Part shown: positions 27,215 to 36,251 of the stretch, one piece after another
How positions within the stretch are numbered: the first letter of the stretch is position 1
Layout of the letters: the number at the start of each line of letters is the position of its first letter
From: Qipengyuania sp. ABI-127-1
Lineage (GTDB): Bacteria > Pseudomonadota > Alphaproteobacteria > Sphingomonadales > Sphingomonadaceae
Length of the DNA stretch: 64,000 nt
Direction of reading: 5' to 3'
Assembly (NCBI GenBank): GCA_022953095.1
Contig: JALJCR010000001.1
Coordinates: forward strand, 558,001-622,000
Program-made: the position numbers and the translations under genes
Notes under the pieces: model-generated
Seen by the model: the letters and a program-made list of their open reading frames with translations, nothing else
What the model was told of the DNA's origin: nothing
Database searches by the model: none

Positions 27215-27238
27215 TTTTATGAAATAATAAAATTTATT
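27215..27238 (+). promoter_or_regulatory. AT-rich overlapping palindromes before FAH gene
   Basis: TTTTAT-N6-ATAAAA (27215-27232) overlaps AATAAA-A-TTTATT (27226-27238). The core ATAATAAAAT is also present in the palindrome at 21941, before the PLP-enzyme gene. This suggests shared control by one TetR protein. Confidence 0.42.
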
Positions 27239-27341
27239 GATTTAGTTATCAAACAATGGGAGAGGTGCTGCCGCTCCTCGAATCCGGAATCCGTCGTTGA
27301 CGGCATCGAAAGGGGTGCGACAGGCAACGGAAGGAATCGCA

Positions 27342-28289
27342 ATGAAGTTCGTAACTTTCCGGGTTCCAGATGGGCAGGCGAAACCGGGGCTCGTGATGGC
27401 GGGGGAATGCGAGGTCCTCGATCTGCTCGCCGCCAGCGACGGGGAAATCGCCACCATATTGCAAGTGGTCGAAGGCGGCGAACCCATGCTGAGCAGAATA
27501 CGCGATTTGGCTGCCAGCCCGGATAAGCAGTATATCGTCGCCCTCGACGGACTGCGATTGGAAGCGCCGCTGCGCCCCGTTCAGCTGCGATCCTTCAGCG
27601 TCTATGCCCTGCATCTCGAACGTTCGTTTCGGGCCGTGGCGAAGCATCACTGGAGCACGCTGAAATCGCTGGTCTTCAAAATGGCGGTCAAAATCCCGCC
27701 CAAGCAGTTCTTCGAGCGGCCCGTCTATTACAAAGGCACAGTGACCAATATCGCCGGTCCGCACGACGATATCATTCGCCCTCCCTATGGCGAGAAGCTG
27801 GACTACGAACTCGAACTGGCGGTCATAATCGGCAAGAAGGGCAAAGCCATTTCGCGAGCCGACGCTTACGATCATGTCTTCGGTTATCTGATATACAACG
27901 ACGTGAGTGCCCGCGAACAGCTCTTCGACGAGGTCGGCCCCATGTCGGCGGGGCCTGCCAAGGGCAAGGATTTCGACAACAGCAATATTATCGGTCCATG
28001 GCTGGTCACGAGTGATGAAGTTCCGGACCCGATGAATTTGAAAGCCCGCGTGCTGGTGAATGGCGAAGTGCGCGGAGAATCCTCGACCAGTATGATGTCG
28101 CATTCGATCGCCGACATCATTGCTTATACATCGACGGGTGAGACTCTTTACCCCGGCGAGATGATAGCGACCGGGGCAATGCCCTATTGCTGCGGGATCG
28201 AAGACTGGCGCTTCCTGAGCGATGGGGATGAGGTGGAATTGCAGATCGACGGCATTGGCCGGATGAAAAATCGGGTGGTGCCCAGCTGA
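27342..28289 (+). CDS. fumarylacetoacetate hydrolase (FAH) family protein
   Basis: A 315-residue FAH-superfamily enzyme. The frame starts at 27297, but ATG 27342 is preceded by GGAAGGAA and begins the usual MKFVTFR start. The N-terminal cap is followed by the core with metal ligands in DYELELAVIIGKKG, the YNDVSARE segment, and GKDFDNSNIIGPWLV. A C-terminal part, GEMIATGAMPYCCGIEDWRFL, departs from the usual GTPxG(V/T)G form. Members hydrolyse or isomerise acylpyruvates, such as ring-cleavage products. With the hydroxylase and dioxygenase just upstream it is a good candidate for the step after ring opening (inference). Confidence 0.86.
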   Translation: MKFVTFRVPDGQAKPGLVMAGECEVLDLLAASDGEIATILQVVEGGEPMLSRIRDLAASPDKQYIVALDGLRLEAPLRPVQLRSFSVYALHLERSFRAVAKHHWSTLKSLVFKMAVKIPPKQFFERPVYYKGTVTNIAGPHDDIIRPPYGEKLDYELELAVIIGKKGKAISRADAYDHVFGYLIYNDVSAREQLFDEVGPMSAGPAKGKDFDNSNIIGPWLVTSDEVPDPMNLKARVLVNGEVRGESSTSMMSHSIADIIAYTSTGETLYPGEMIATGAMPYCCGIEDWRFLSDGDEVELQIDGIGRMKNRVVPS

Positions 28290-28343
28290 TCGACCGCGCA
28301 ACCCGTCGATAGCGACATTGCGGACCCTACTCTTGCCGATCGC

Positions 28344-28752
28344 TCAGCCCTGGCAACGATAGCGTCCCAGTGACAGCTGCAGCATCGCTCCGATAACCAG
28401 ACAGGCAGAAATGACGAGCCACACTGCATCGCCTGCAAATCGCTCTCCCATCGTGAAGGCCACAGGCCCGATGGCGGCGCCGGCAATGTAACTTGCAACC
28501 ATCAATCCAAGGATCGATGAATACACCCCGCGGGGGAAATAGCGGCTGGCGAGATAGGCAATCACGTCGCTCTCGATCCCGGTGGCGAGGCCAAGGCCAA
28601 TTCCCACCAGGGCGGCAATTATGCCCCAGTGCCCCACCTGCGCGAACAACAGCAAACCTGTAATGGCGGCCATGGCCGCCAGTGTGGTAACCCACGGCGC
28701 ATAGACGCGGTCCATCAGCCATCTCCCGGCCAACCTCCCGACAATCGACGAA
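28344..28752 (-). pseudogene. C-terminal fragment of an MFS transporter, cut by IS remnant
   Basis: About 136 codons encode the last transmembrane helices of a major-facilitator permease: IVGRLAGRWLMDRVYAPWV (motif-A-like), AALVGIGLGLATGIESD, YFPRGVYSSILGLMVASYIAG and a final helix VWLVISACLVIGAML. Upstream of 28752 the frame runs straight into transposase sequence, so the N-terminal two thirds are missing. It cannot make a working transporter. Confidence 0.8.
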
Positions 28753-29140
28753 GTGATCGGGCACGACGCCATCGAGATCGAGCCGGCAGAACCAGCGGTA
28801 GGCAAGGTTGAGATGGACCTCCTCGCACAGCCGCCGCTCCGACCGGATGCCCATGCAACAACCGATCAGCAGCATCCGGATCATCAGTTCGGGATCGATC
28901 GAGGGGCGACCCGTCGAACTATAGAACGGCTTCAGGTGCTCGCGAATGCTGTCGAGATCGACGAACCGGTCAATCGAGCGCAGCAGGTGATCGCCCGGCA
29001 CATGATCCTCGATGCGGAAGCTGTAAAACAGCGCCTCCTGCATCACCGTCCGCTCGCCCATCATCACAACGTCTCCGCTTGCTGCGCGAGCACTGAATCA
29101 GGACTTTACACCCATCGCAAGCAGGAGTTTTTCAACAGAA
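28753..29140 (-). mobile_element. IS5/IS1182-like transposase remnant (copy 1)
   Basis: The frame from GTG 29067 encodes about the first 104 residues of an IS transposase: MQEALFYSFRIEDHVPGDH, GRPSIDPELMIRMLLIG, then SERRLCEEVHLNLAYRWFC and PDH. The match stops abruptly at 28753, where MFS sequence begins, so the DDE catalytic core is absent. The outer end is near 29120-29140 (GAGTTTTTCAAC). A second decayed copy in the same orientation lies at 35795-36020. Confidence 0.82.
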
Positions 29141-29502
29141 TACGCCCCATCTCGGTCATTTCACTGCCGCGATTGGTCGCCCGAAACAGGGCGCGCGAGT
29201 CATGTTGGCTGGAAATCAGCGAAACTGGCCGTCACGGTGAGCAGGTGGGCAGAAATGCGGGAACGTAAAGGCCGAACAAAAAATGGAGCGGGGGGCCGAT
29301 TGCGGTGTCTTCATCCCCCGGGTCGTATCCGGCGTGGGACCCGCGCGGCTCGAAATCGCTGCGCCCCGCCTCGCCCCTATTGGTCATTGCAACAAGTCCC
29401 GAATCCCTATTTCTGCACAAGACAAATACGTGTTTGTGGATTGATCCTTGGAAGAAATGTCGCGATATGGTCTATAAGAAGCAGAATCTGCGGTAGGATG
29501 CG
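29141..29502. other. gap before the AsnC-family gene
   Basis: The 362 bases between the IS remnant and the regulator gene hold no frame with recognisable similarity. The part near 29440-29500 is likely the regulator promoter. Confidence 0.5.
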
Positions 29503-29994
29503 ATGGACAGTTACGATAGAAAAATCTTGCGAGAACTGCGGCGAAACGGTCGAATAACGAACCAGGAGTTGTCCGAGCGGATCAACCTTTCCCCGTCACC
29601 GTGCCTGCGGCGCGTCCGGGCGATGGAAGAATCCGGCGTGATTGCAGGTTACACGACCATCATCGATCAGAGTAAGCTTGGCAAAGCGGTGACGCTGTTC
29701 GTTCGCGTCAAGCTGGAACGCCACAACCGAACAGGCGTAGCGGAGTTCGAGCGCGGGGTGCAGAACTCGGAAAATGTGCTCGCATGCTATCTCATCAGTG
29801 GGGAGTATGATTATCTCCTGCACATAATCATGGACAACCTTGAATCCTACGAAGAGTTTGTCCGCACCGAGCTGCACAATCTGGCCGGCGTTTCGGGCAT
29901 CGACAGCGGGTTTGCCTATGGGTGCGTCAAACAGCCGACCGGTGTTTACGTGAGCGGCGACTTGCAACCGCGAACGATGCGCAAGGCCCTTTAG
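29503..29994 (+). CDS. Lrp/AsnC-family transcriptional regulator
   Basis: A 163-residue feast/famine regulator. The N-terminal helix-turn-helix is YDRKILRELRRNGRITNQEL followed by RINLSPSPCLRRVRAMEESG (about residues 20-45). The C-terminal RAM ligand domain is ATLFVRV-like, with YLISGEYDYLLHIIMDNLESY. Family members sense amino acids. It stands upstream of a methionine gamma-lyase-like gene on the same strand, so it probably controls that gene in response to an amino acid, as MdeR-type regulators control mdeA elsewhere (inference). Confidence 0.9.
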   Translation: MDSYDRKILRELRRNGRITNQELSERINLSPSPCLRRVRAMEESGVIAGYTTIIDQSKLGKAVTLFVRVKLERHNRTGVAEFERGVQNSENVLACYLISGEYDYLLHIIMDNLESYEEFVRTELHNLAGVSGIDSGFAYGCVKQPTGVYVSGDLQPRTMRKAL

Positions 29995-30650
29995 ACGAAC
30001 CGGTATTTTTCTTGTCTGCTTTAATCATGCGAGAATTCTCTACCCGACCATGATCAAGATGTAATTCCTTTTACCCCTCCGTCGAGATGTCCGGCCGTGC
30101 GGCCGTCCAACGACCGCGTCCCGCTCGATATAGCGACGAGCCTGCCGGAAACGGTCGCATCCAGTTTTTTGCGTTCGTAGAGACCAGCGCGTTTTCTTTC
30201 GGGATTGCGGCGGCCCCGATACGCACCCATCCGGCTGTCGCGCTTTGAGGCATTCAACGCTGAGCTTCCGCTATCTTTCGGCGAATGTTTCAGGTGCGCC
30301 AGAAAATTGCGCAACAAACCGGATGCGATAAGAAATCTACCAGAATCCGACGCTGCATCTCCGAAAACGCAAACCCATTGCGTGTGACGCCGAATACATC
30401 TCGGAGAATGATCTCAGCCTTCAATTCTTCCGGACTCATGGTTCGACAGCTTCGCTCATTGCTCTCTTCTCGAAGCGCGGCGCGAAGGCTCTGATCGATG
30501 GGGCATACCTCCTCCGACACGCGCCAAATAGTGCCCATTCGCGGCGATAAAGGTGCTGCGGGCATACGGCCTGATCGCCAAGCGTGGCTGAACTCGCTGA
30601 CCAGGTCCCGGAAAGCGGGGCCGCATCTGAGCGATCATCAATTCACCGGC
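29995..30650. other. 656-base gap with at most one doubtful small gene
   Basis: Between the AsnC-family gene and the gamma-lyase gene only the leftward frame at 30290-30538 looks at all protein-like. The start of the lyase message and its control by the AsnC protein probably lie near 30540-30650, but no clear promoter was recognised. Confidence 0.4.
30290..30538 (-). CDS. doubtful small protein of unknown function
   Basis: An 82-residue leftward frame from ATG 30538. It has a protein-like composition with a possible amphipathic segment TMSPEELKAEIILRDVFGV and a Cys-containing end. I do not recognise it. It overlaps the upstream part of the gamma-lyase frame on the other strand, lacks an evident ribosome site, and may be chance. 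Confidence 0.2.
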   Translation of the reverse strand: MGTIWRVSEEVCPIDQSLRAALREESNERSCRTMSPEELKAEIILRDVFGVTRNGFAFSEMQRRILVDFLSHPVCCAIFWRT

Positions 30651-31841
30651 ATGGCTGACCAGACACTCGCTGTCCATGCGGGTAGCGGCAACGAGGCGGT
30701 CACTGGATGTGTCGGCACGCCGATCTACCAGTCCACCACCTTTCTGTTGAATGAGGATCAGTATCGATCGGTTGGTCAAGGCTATGCCCGGGATCGGTTC
30801 ATCTACACCCGCTACGGCAATCCTAGCCAATGGTCGGTTCAAGAGAAATTGGCAGCGTTGGAAGGCGCGGAATCTGCGGTTGTCTTTTCCTCCGGGATGG
30901 CGGCGATCTCGACGACATTGCTTACTTTGCTCGATCCCGGCGGGCATGTCGTCGCATCGAATGAACTCTATGGCGGGACTTACAATTTCCTGAATTTGGA
31001 ACTGCCGAATGTCGGCATGAGTGCGACGCTGGTCGATCCGCGTGATTATGGCGCGATCGAGGCGGCAATTCGTCCGAACACGCAGGTTCTCTATTTCGAA
31101 ACGATCACCAACCCGCTCCTCAAGGTCGTTGATCTGAGGCGCCTCGGAGACATTGCCGAAAGGCACGGTGTTCGCCTCGTCGTCGATGCGACTTTCTCCA
31201 CTCCCATCGTTACCAAGCCGCTTGAATACGGCGTCGATATCGTCGTCCATTCGGCGACCAAGTACCTTAACGGGCACAGCGATCTGGTCGCCGGCGTCGC
31301 AGCGGGCAGTCGCAAGCTTATCGACCAGGTTTGGGCGCGTATGCTCAATTTCGGTGGCTGCCTCGATCCGCATGCCTGTTTCCTTCTCGAGCGCGGCCTG
31401 AAAACGCTTGCGGTGCGAATGAGGGCGCATGCGGAAACCGCGCTTGCGGTCGCAACTCACCTTGAGGCGCACCCTCAGGTCCGGCGTGTCTTCCATCCAA
31501 TGCTCGAAACGCATCCCGATCACGCCCTGGCGAACGAACTGATGCGTTGTGGGACGGGGAACGTCACGTTCGAAGTGGAGGGCGGCGATACGGCCGCGCT
31601 CGATCTTGTCGGCAACATGACCCTGGCGCGCAGTGCCACCAGCCTGGGTGGCGTCGAAAGCCTGGTAAGTCTGCCGTTCAATTCATCCCACTCCAGCTTC
31701 ACCGCAAGCCAGCGGGCGGAGATGGGGATCATGCCGGGATGTGTTCGCCTGTCCGTTGGAATTGAAGATCCGGCCGACCTCATCGCCGATCTCGACCAGG
31801 CATTCGATCAAATCCGTCCAGTTAGAGAGGCGAACGCGTGA
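30651..31841 (+). CDS. methionine gamma-lyase / cystathionine gamma-lyase family enzyme
   Basis: A 396-residue Cys/Met-metabolism PLP enzyme, the usual family length when started at ATG 30651; the frame extends back to 30498, but those codons do not match the family. Landmarks: TPIYQSTTF, FIYTRYGNPS, SGMAAISTTLL, YGGTYNF, VDATFSTPI, and the cofactor Lys in HSATKYLNGHSD at about residue 204. The end has SLGGVESL and SVGIEDPADLI. It would eliminate the gamma substituent of methionine, homocysteine or cystathionine to a 2-oxoacid, ammonia and a thiol. The paired AsnC regulator and OsmC protein favour a sulfur amino-acid catabolic role. The 3' end overlaps the OsmC start by 4 bases. Confidence 0.87.
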   Translation: MADQTLAVHAGSGNEAVTGCVGTPIYQSTTFLLNEDQYRSVGQGYARDRFIYTRYGNPSQWSVQEKLAALEGAESAVVFSSGMAAISTTLLTLLDPGGHVVASNELYGGTYNFLNLELPNVGMSATLVDPRDYGAIEAAIRPNTQVLYFETITNPLLKVVDLRRLGDIAERHGVRLVVDATFSTPIVTKPLEYGVDIVVHSATKYLNGHSDLVAGVAAGSRKLIDQVWARMLNFGGCLDPHACFLLERGLKTLAVRMRAHAETALAVATHLEAHPQVRRVFHPMLETHPDHALANELMRCGTGNVTFEVEGGDTAALDLVGNMTLARSATSLGGVESLVSLPFNSSHSSFTASQRAEMGIMPGCVRLSVGIEDPADLIADLDQAFDQIRPVREANA

Positions 31842-32398
31842 ATAATAACATCTCCGTCTGCGCGTTGAGTGAGTTCGTAAACGAAGTGAAGGCGTCACCT
31901 GAGGAAGCGGAAGCATCCTACGGGGTAAGGCTTGCATGGCAAAGCGGAGCACGAAGTTCTGCGGAAGCCTCTTCGATGAAGATCGGGCCGCACACCGTAA
32001 GCCGCAATTTCTCGTGGTCGATTGATGAGCCCCGTCAGCTTCTCGGCTCGAACCATGCGCCCAATCCGCAGGAATATCTGCTGTCGGGCTTCGGTGCCTG
32101 CATGATGATGGCCTTCGTGTCTGGAGCGACCGCGAAGGGCATTCAGCTCGAGCACCTGTCGATCAATGTCGAGGGCGATCTCGACCTTCACGGCTTTCTC
32201 GGAATGGAGAGCAACGCCCCGGTCGGCTTCTCGGCCATTCGCTATCGCATCGATGTGCGCGGCGACGCCTCGCCCGAAACTTTCGAAGCGCTTCGAAAGC
32301 AGGCGGAGAGCCACAGCCCCAACGCCATGACCTTGGCCAATCCGGTCGAGTTGTTGGGCAAGATAAATGCGGAGGAGGTCCGCGACAGCGACACGTAA
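31838..32398 (+). CDS. OsmC/Ohr-family protein
   Basis: A 186-residue OsmC-fold protein starting at GTG 31838, which overlaps the lyase stop (GTGA), so the two are translationally coupled. The core helix has the first catalytic-type Cys in SGFGACMMMAFVSGA, and a second domain strand reads LSINVEGDLDLHGFLG. The second conserved Cys, expected after AESHSPNAMTL, is replaced: no Cys is present there. A one-Cys OsmC may not work as a normal thiol peroxidase. Coupling to a thiol-producing lyase suggests handling of a thiol or sulfur product (inference). Confidence 0.85.
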   Translation: MNNNISVCALSEFVNEVKASPEEAEASYGVRLAWQSGARSSAEASSMKIGPHTVSRNFSWSIDEPRQLLGSNHAPNPQEYLLSGFGACMMMAFVSGATAKGIQLEHLSINVEGDLDLHGFLGMESNAPVGFSAIRYRIDVRGDASPETFEALRKQAESHSPNAMTLANPVELLGKINAEEVRDSDT

Positions 32399-32451
32399 CC
32401 ACCGCTCGCGATCAAGAGCGGGAAGAACAATTATATTAGGGGAGGGGAATA

Positions 32452-35400
32452 ATGTCATCGAGTACCAGAAATGTGAGGCGCCCGGTTCGCGCCGGTTTGC
32501 TGGCCGGTGCCGCGACGCTGGCCTTGATCGGGCAGAGTGCGGCTGCGCAGATGCAGAAGCCAGACACGGAGCCTGAGGAGGAAGAGGTCGATGTCCTGCC
32601 GACTACTGAGCAGGATGAGAATGCGGGTGCCACGATCGTCGTCACCGGCTCGCGCATCGCCCGTGACGAGTTCGACCAAACCGCGCCGGTTTCGGTCATA
32701 GATTCAACGGTGATCGAAAGCTCGGGCCAGAATGCCCTGAGTGACATCCTGCAACGCAATCCGGCGATCGCGGTGGGTACGGGCCTGCAGAACACGGGTG
32801 ATAGTGTCGATGTCGGCGCCGGGTTCATCAGTATGCGCGGTCTCGGTGTTGATCGATCGCTGACGCTGGTGAACGGCAAGCGCCGCGTACCTGGGGACGT
32901 CACTTCGAGCACGGCCGATGTAAACGCCATTCCCAATGCGCTGGTCGAACGGGTGGAAATTCTCACGGGCGGAACTTCAGCAATTTATGGTGCCGATGCG
33001 GTCGTGGGCGTCACTAACATCATTTTGAAAGAGGATTTCGACGGGCTACAGCTATCCGGTCGGATGCGCATTCCCGAACAACTCGGCGGTGGTGGCGGAT
33101 ACGACTTCGACATCGTCGGTGGCGGCAATTTCGGCGGCGGTCGTGGTAATGCCGTGTTTGCCCTTACCTATTCAAAGACGGATCGTCTCGATGGTCGGGA
33201 CCGCGATTTCTCACGCGGCCTGCGGGTGTCGCAATTCCGGACGAACCGCTTGAACACCGGCCTCAACGATGGCATCCCCGATCGGATTGTTGTGCGGGAC
33301 ACGGTTACAGCGACATATCCGAACACCGGCGGGTTCTACTTCTTCAACTCCAATGTTCCGTTCGACAGGACCATCGTGGACAGTGACCAGTCCCGGCTGT
33401 TCAACTCCGGGGATCCACTTCGATTCAACTGGTTCACTGCCGATGCCAACGGCTTGCGGCCCATCCAGAACGACAGCGCGCAATGCTATGCTGCGGGCTG
33501 TTTCGCCGATGTTCGCGCACAGGGTGGCGACGGGTTCCGTTTTGAAAACTTCAACACGCTGATCAGCGATTTCGAACGCTTCACGAGTTTCGGGCGCGTC
33601 ACTTATGACATCACCCCGGCGGTCCAGTTCTATGGTCAGTTCGATGCTTCGAAGATCAAGGCTCATGGCGGTGCTCAGGCACCCTTCTTGCCGTTCCGCG
33701 ACTTCGCCATCAGGCTAACTCGCGATAATCCGCTTCTGCATCCCAGCGTCACTGCGTTCATGGACGACCCGAACAGTGTCATCCCTCTAACTCAGGCACA
33801 GATTGACGATCCGGCGAACAACCCTCGTCTCGCTCCGATCACGTCGATCGGGGTCAATCGTACGCTAGAAGACCTGGGGCGTCGGACAAGCTATGCCACC
33901 AGGCGGGTGGTGTCGGCGATTGGCGGATTCGAAGGAACCCTGTTCGATGGCTGGGACTTCGACGCCTTCTATCAATACGGGCGAACCAAGGTGAGCGCGC
34001 GGGTCACCAATACCGTCTACGCGGATCGCCTGCTGCAGGCCTTCGACGTGATATCCGACCCGGTTACCGGCGCGCCGGTCTGCCGCGACTTGAATGCACG
34101 TGCCGCCGGTTGCCAGCCATTGCGCGCATTGGGCCCGGAAAACCAGATAACCGATCCCACATTCCGGCAGTGGCTGTTTGCCGAGCCCGTCGAAACTTCG
34201 AAAATCGAACAGCAGCTGGCCGGCGCGACGGTTACCGGTTCACTGTTCGACCTTCCTGCCGGCCCGGTGGGACTGGCCGCTGGTGTCGAATATCGCAAGG
34301 AGCAGGTTCAGTTCCGCGACGATATCAGGCGTCAATCGCTGCTGCTGCAAACCTTCTCTCCGCCTGAAGACGGGGATTTCGCGGTCGCCGAGGTCTTCGC
34401 CGAGACGGTCGTGCCGATCCTCGAAGGGCAGCCGTTCTTCGAAAAGCTTCAGATCGAAGGCGCGGTACGCTATTCCGACTATAACCTTCCCCTCGGCAGC
34501 ACCTGGACGTGGAAGGCGGGCGGCGTCTGGTCGCCGATCCCCGATATCCGTTTCCGTGTGTCACGCTCGCGCAGCGTCCGCGCGCCGACACTGACCGACC
34601 TGTTTTCGCCCGGAGATATCGGTGCGATCAACCCAGTCGATCCGTGTAACGCATCCCGGATCGGGGATACGCCCCAGCGCGCAGCCAATTGCGCTGCGTT
34701 GGGAATTCCGGTGGGATATGAGGATCCGCAGATCATCACCAAGCGCCAGCGCACCGGTGGTAATCCGAACCTCGCACCGGAAACCGCGAATTCTCTGACG
34801 ATCGGGGGGGTCCTGGAGCCGCGTTTCATCCCCAATCTGTCGATCGCCGTGGACTATTGGCAAATCGATCTGGAAGGGGCGATCTCGACCCTGCCTCTGC
34901 AGGACCTGGTCAATGCCTGTGTCGATGCGGAGACGATTGATAACCCGTTCTGCCGCCTAACCGAACGCTTTCCGGCTGGGCATCCGAACGAGTTCCAGAT
35001 CTCGCTGGTCGAAAATACCTTCGTCAATTTCGGCAAGCGCGAAGCCTCGGGCGTCGATTTCAATGTGCGTTACTTCAATGATCTCGATAATATCATCGGC
35101 GGTCTGCCGGGTGATTTCGTGATCAGTGTGAATGGTACCTACCTCCACAAGAACAACAGCCAGCCCGATCCGGACGATCCCGATACGGTCTTTATCTTCG
35201 CCGGGGAGAGTTTCCTTCCGCATTGGCGGGTCAATGCCAACTTCACTTACAATCTCGACAAGCTGCGCGTGAGCTGGTTCACCAATTTCAGGTCGGCGAC
35301 CAGGACGGACAACCAGCAGGCGGGTCCTGAATCTTACCCAGAAGGTTTCGACAGCATACCCTCGCGGATCTACAACGACCTGTACGTGTCGCTGGATGTG

Positions 35401-35544
35401 ACCGACGTGTTCCGGATCTCTGCCGGCATCAACAACATCTTCGATGTGGCTCCGCCTGACCATCCCTTCGTTTGGGGCGGCGGCGGCGGTCTCTTTGACA
35501 GCAATGGCCGCACCTTCTCGATTGGAGCTCGGATGAGGTTCTGA
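32452..35544 (+). CDS. TonB-dependent outer membrane receptor (3)
   Basis: A 1030-residue receptor with a signal peptide ending SAAAQ (about residues 1-34), a Glu-rich linker (EPEEEEVDV), the segment IVVTGSRIARDEFDQTAPVSV and the plug, with LSDILQRNP, SMRGLGVDRSLTLVNGKRR and VEILTGGTSAIYGADAVVGV. The barrel has SRSVRAPTLTDLFSPG and ends IGARMRF. This VTGSRI type differs from the VTAQRR receptors in the window and resembles the receptors often found with sugar or peptide utilisation genes. Start ATG 32452 has GGGGAGGGG upstream. It follows the lyase and OsmC genes on the same strand by 53 bases and likely belongs to their operon. Confidence 0.93.
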   Translation: MSSSTRNVRRPVRAGLLAGAATLALIGQSAAAQMQKPDTEPEEEEVDVLPTTEQDENAGATIVVTGSRIARDEFDQTAPVSVIDSTVIESSGQNALSDILQRNPAIAVGTGLQNTGDSVDVGAGFISMRGLGVDRSLTLVNGKRRVPGDVTSSTADVNAIPNALVERVEILTGGTSAIYGADAVVGVTNIILKEDFDGLQLSGRMRIPEQLGGGGGYDFDIVGGGNFGGGRGNAVFALTYSKTDRLDGRDRDFSRGLRVSQFRTNRLNTGLNDGIPDRIVVRDTVTATYPNTGGFYFFNSNVPFDRTIVDSDQSRLFNSGDPLRFNWFTADANGLRPIQNDSAQCYAAGCFADVRAQGGDGFRFENFNTLISDFERFTSFGRVTYDITPAVQFYGQFDASKIKAHGGAQAPFLPFRDFAIRLTRDNPLLHPSVTAFMDDPNSVIPLTQAQIDDPANNPRLAPITSIGVNRTLEDLGRRTSYATRRVVSAIGGFEGTLFDGWDFDAFYQYGRTKVSARVTNTVYADRLLQAFDVISDPVTGAPVCRDLNARAAGCQPLRALGPENQITDPTFRQWLFAEPVETSKIEQQLAGATVTGSLFDLPAGPVGLAAGVEYRKEQVQFRDDIRRQSLLLQTFSPPEDGDFAVAEVFAETVVPILEGQPFFEKLQIEGAVRYSDYNLPLGSTWTWKAGGVWSPIPDIRFRVSRSRSVRAPTLTDLFSPGDIGAINPVDPCNASRIGDTPQRAANCAALGIPVGYEDPQIITKRQRTGGNPNLAPETANSLTIGGVLEPRFIPNLSIAVDYWQIDLEGAISTLPLQDLVNACVDAETIDNPFCRLTERFPAGHPNEFQISLVENTFVNFGKREASGVDFNVRYFNDLDNIIGGLPGDFVISVNGTYLHKNNSQPDPDDPDTVFIFAGESFLPHWRVNANFTYNLDKLRVSWFTNFRSATRTDNQQAGPESYPEGFDSIPSRIYNDLYVSLDVTDVFRISAGINNIFDVAPPDHPFVWGGGGGLFDSNGRTFSIGARMRF

Positions 35545-35574
35545 TCTCGCCGAGTGGTCGAGCCTCTCCACTGC

Positions 35575-35605
35575 GCTGCCGCTTCGATGAAGCGGCAGCC
35601 TTTTT
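35575..35605 (+). terminator. rho-independent terminator after TonB receptor 3
   Basis: GCTGCCGCTTC-GAT-GAAGCGGCAGC is an 11-bp perfect stem followed by C and TTTTT. It is 30 bases after the receptor stop and has the classic form. Confidence 0.85.
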
Positions 35606-35790
35606 CCCAATCCGGAACGTCCCGCTAACGGTAGCAGCACAAGCAATATGAGCATGTACACGGTTATGGCAGGGGCATAATCTGCCCGGTCCCACACCAT
35701 TGCGGAGGCGGGACCGGTTACCAGATCACCGAAAGTGTAGGATGCCAGAAGGGTGGCGCTGCACGTCGCACCGATGAAGGCACTGGCCAC
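35606..35790 (-). pseudogene. transporter C-terminal fragment beside IS remnant
   Basis: The leftward frame encodes RVASAFIGATCSATLLASYT, GDLVTGPASAMVW and ITVYMLILLVLLPLAG: two hydrophobic segments like the last helices of a permease, with no start upstream because IS sequence begins. The 3' border is unclear, since the frame reads on into the receptor terminator. It is a different protein from the MFS fragment at 28344. Confidence 0.55.
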
Positions 35791-35794
35791 GCGA

Positions 35795-36020
35795 CCGGGT
35801 GCCGATGCAATAGCCGATGATCAGCATCTAGATCATTACTCGGGATCGATCAAAGGCCGACCGGCCGAACTCTAGAACGGCTCCAAGCGTTCGCGGATGC
35901 GACCAGATTGACCAACCTTTCGTTCGAGCACCTCAAGCGATCTTCCGGAACAAGATTCTCGATTTGGAAGCTGTAGAACAGCTCCTCCGGCAATAAGAGT
36001 TTTCAACGGATTAGAGGCGA
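35795..36020 (-). mobile_element. IS5/IS1182-like remnant (copy 2, heavily decayed)
   Basis: Base-level similarity to copy 1 is visible along 35830-36014: CCGATGATCAGCATC, CGGGATCGATC, GAACGGCT, GGAAGCTGTAGAACAGC and the end GAGTTTTCAAC. Frameshifts and stops make it non-coding. Same orientation as copy 1. Confidence 0.7.
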
Positions 36021-36251
36021 ACTTCAGACATACTCGGCACGAAGCTAATTCAGGGCGCGATCGGTCAAAAATAATCTTCTAGACCAAATATCGGCGCATG
36101 AACCCCTACTTTTCTGCGCGAGATCAGAGTCGGCACTAGCAAATTGCTTGCCGCTGCCATCATGGAGATCGTCTCTGTGTTGGGTCATCTCGATGGCAAG
36201 CAGGTGGATCATGTGCGCAGCGCGCGGATCAATCCGCAGACCCAAGGGCAA

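Noticed and set aside
30308-30322. TTGCGCAA in the gap before the gamma-lyase as another LysR-type site
   Set aside because: The arms are contiguous without the 5-base spacer, so it does not match the motif of the other copies.
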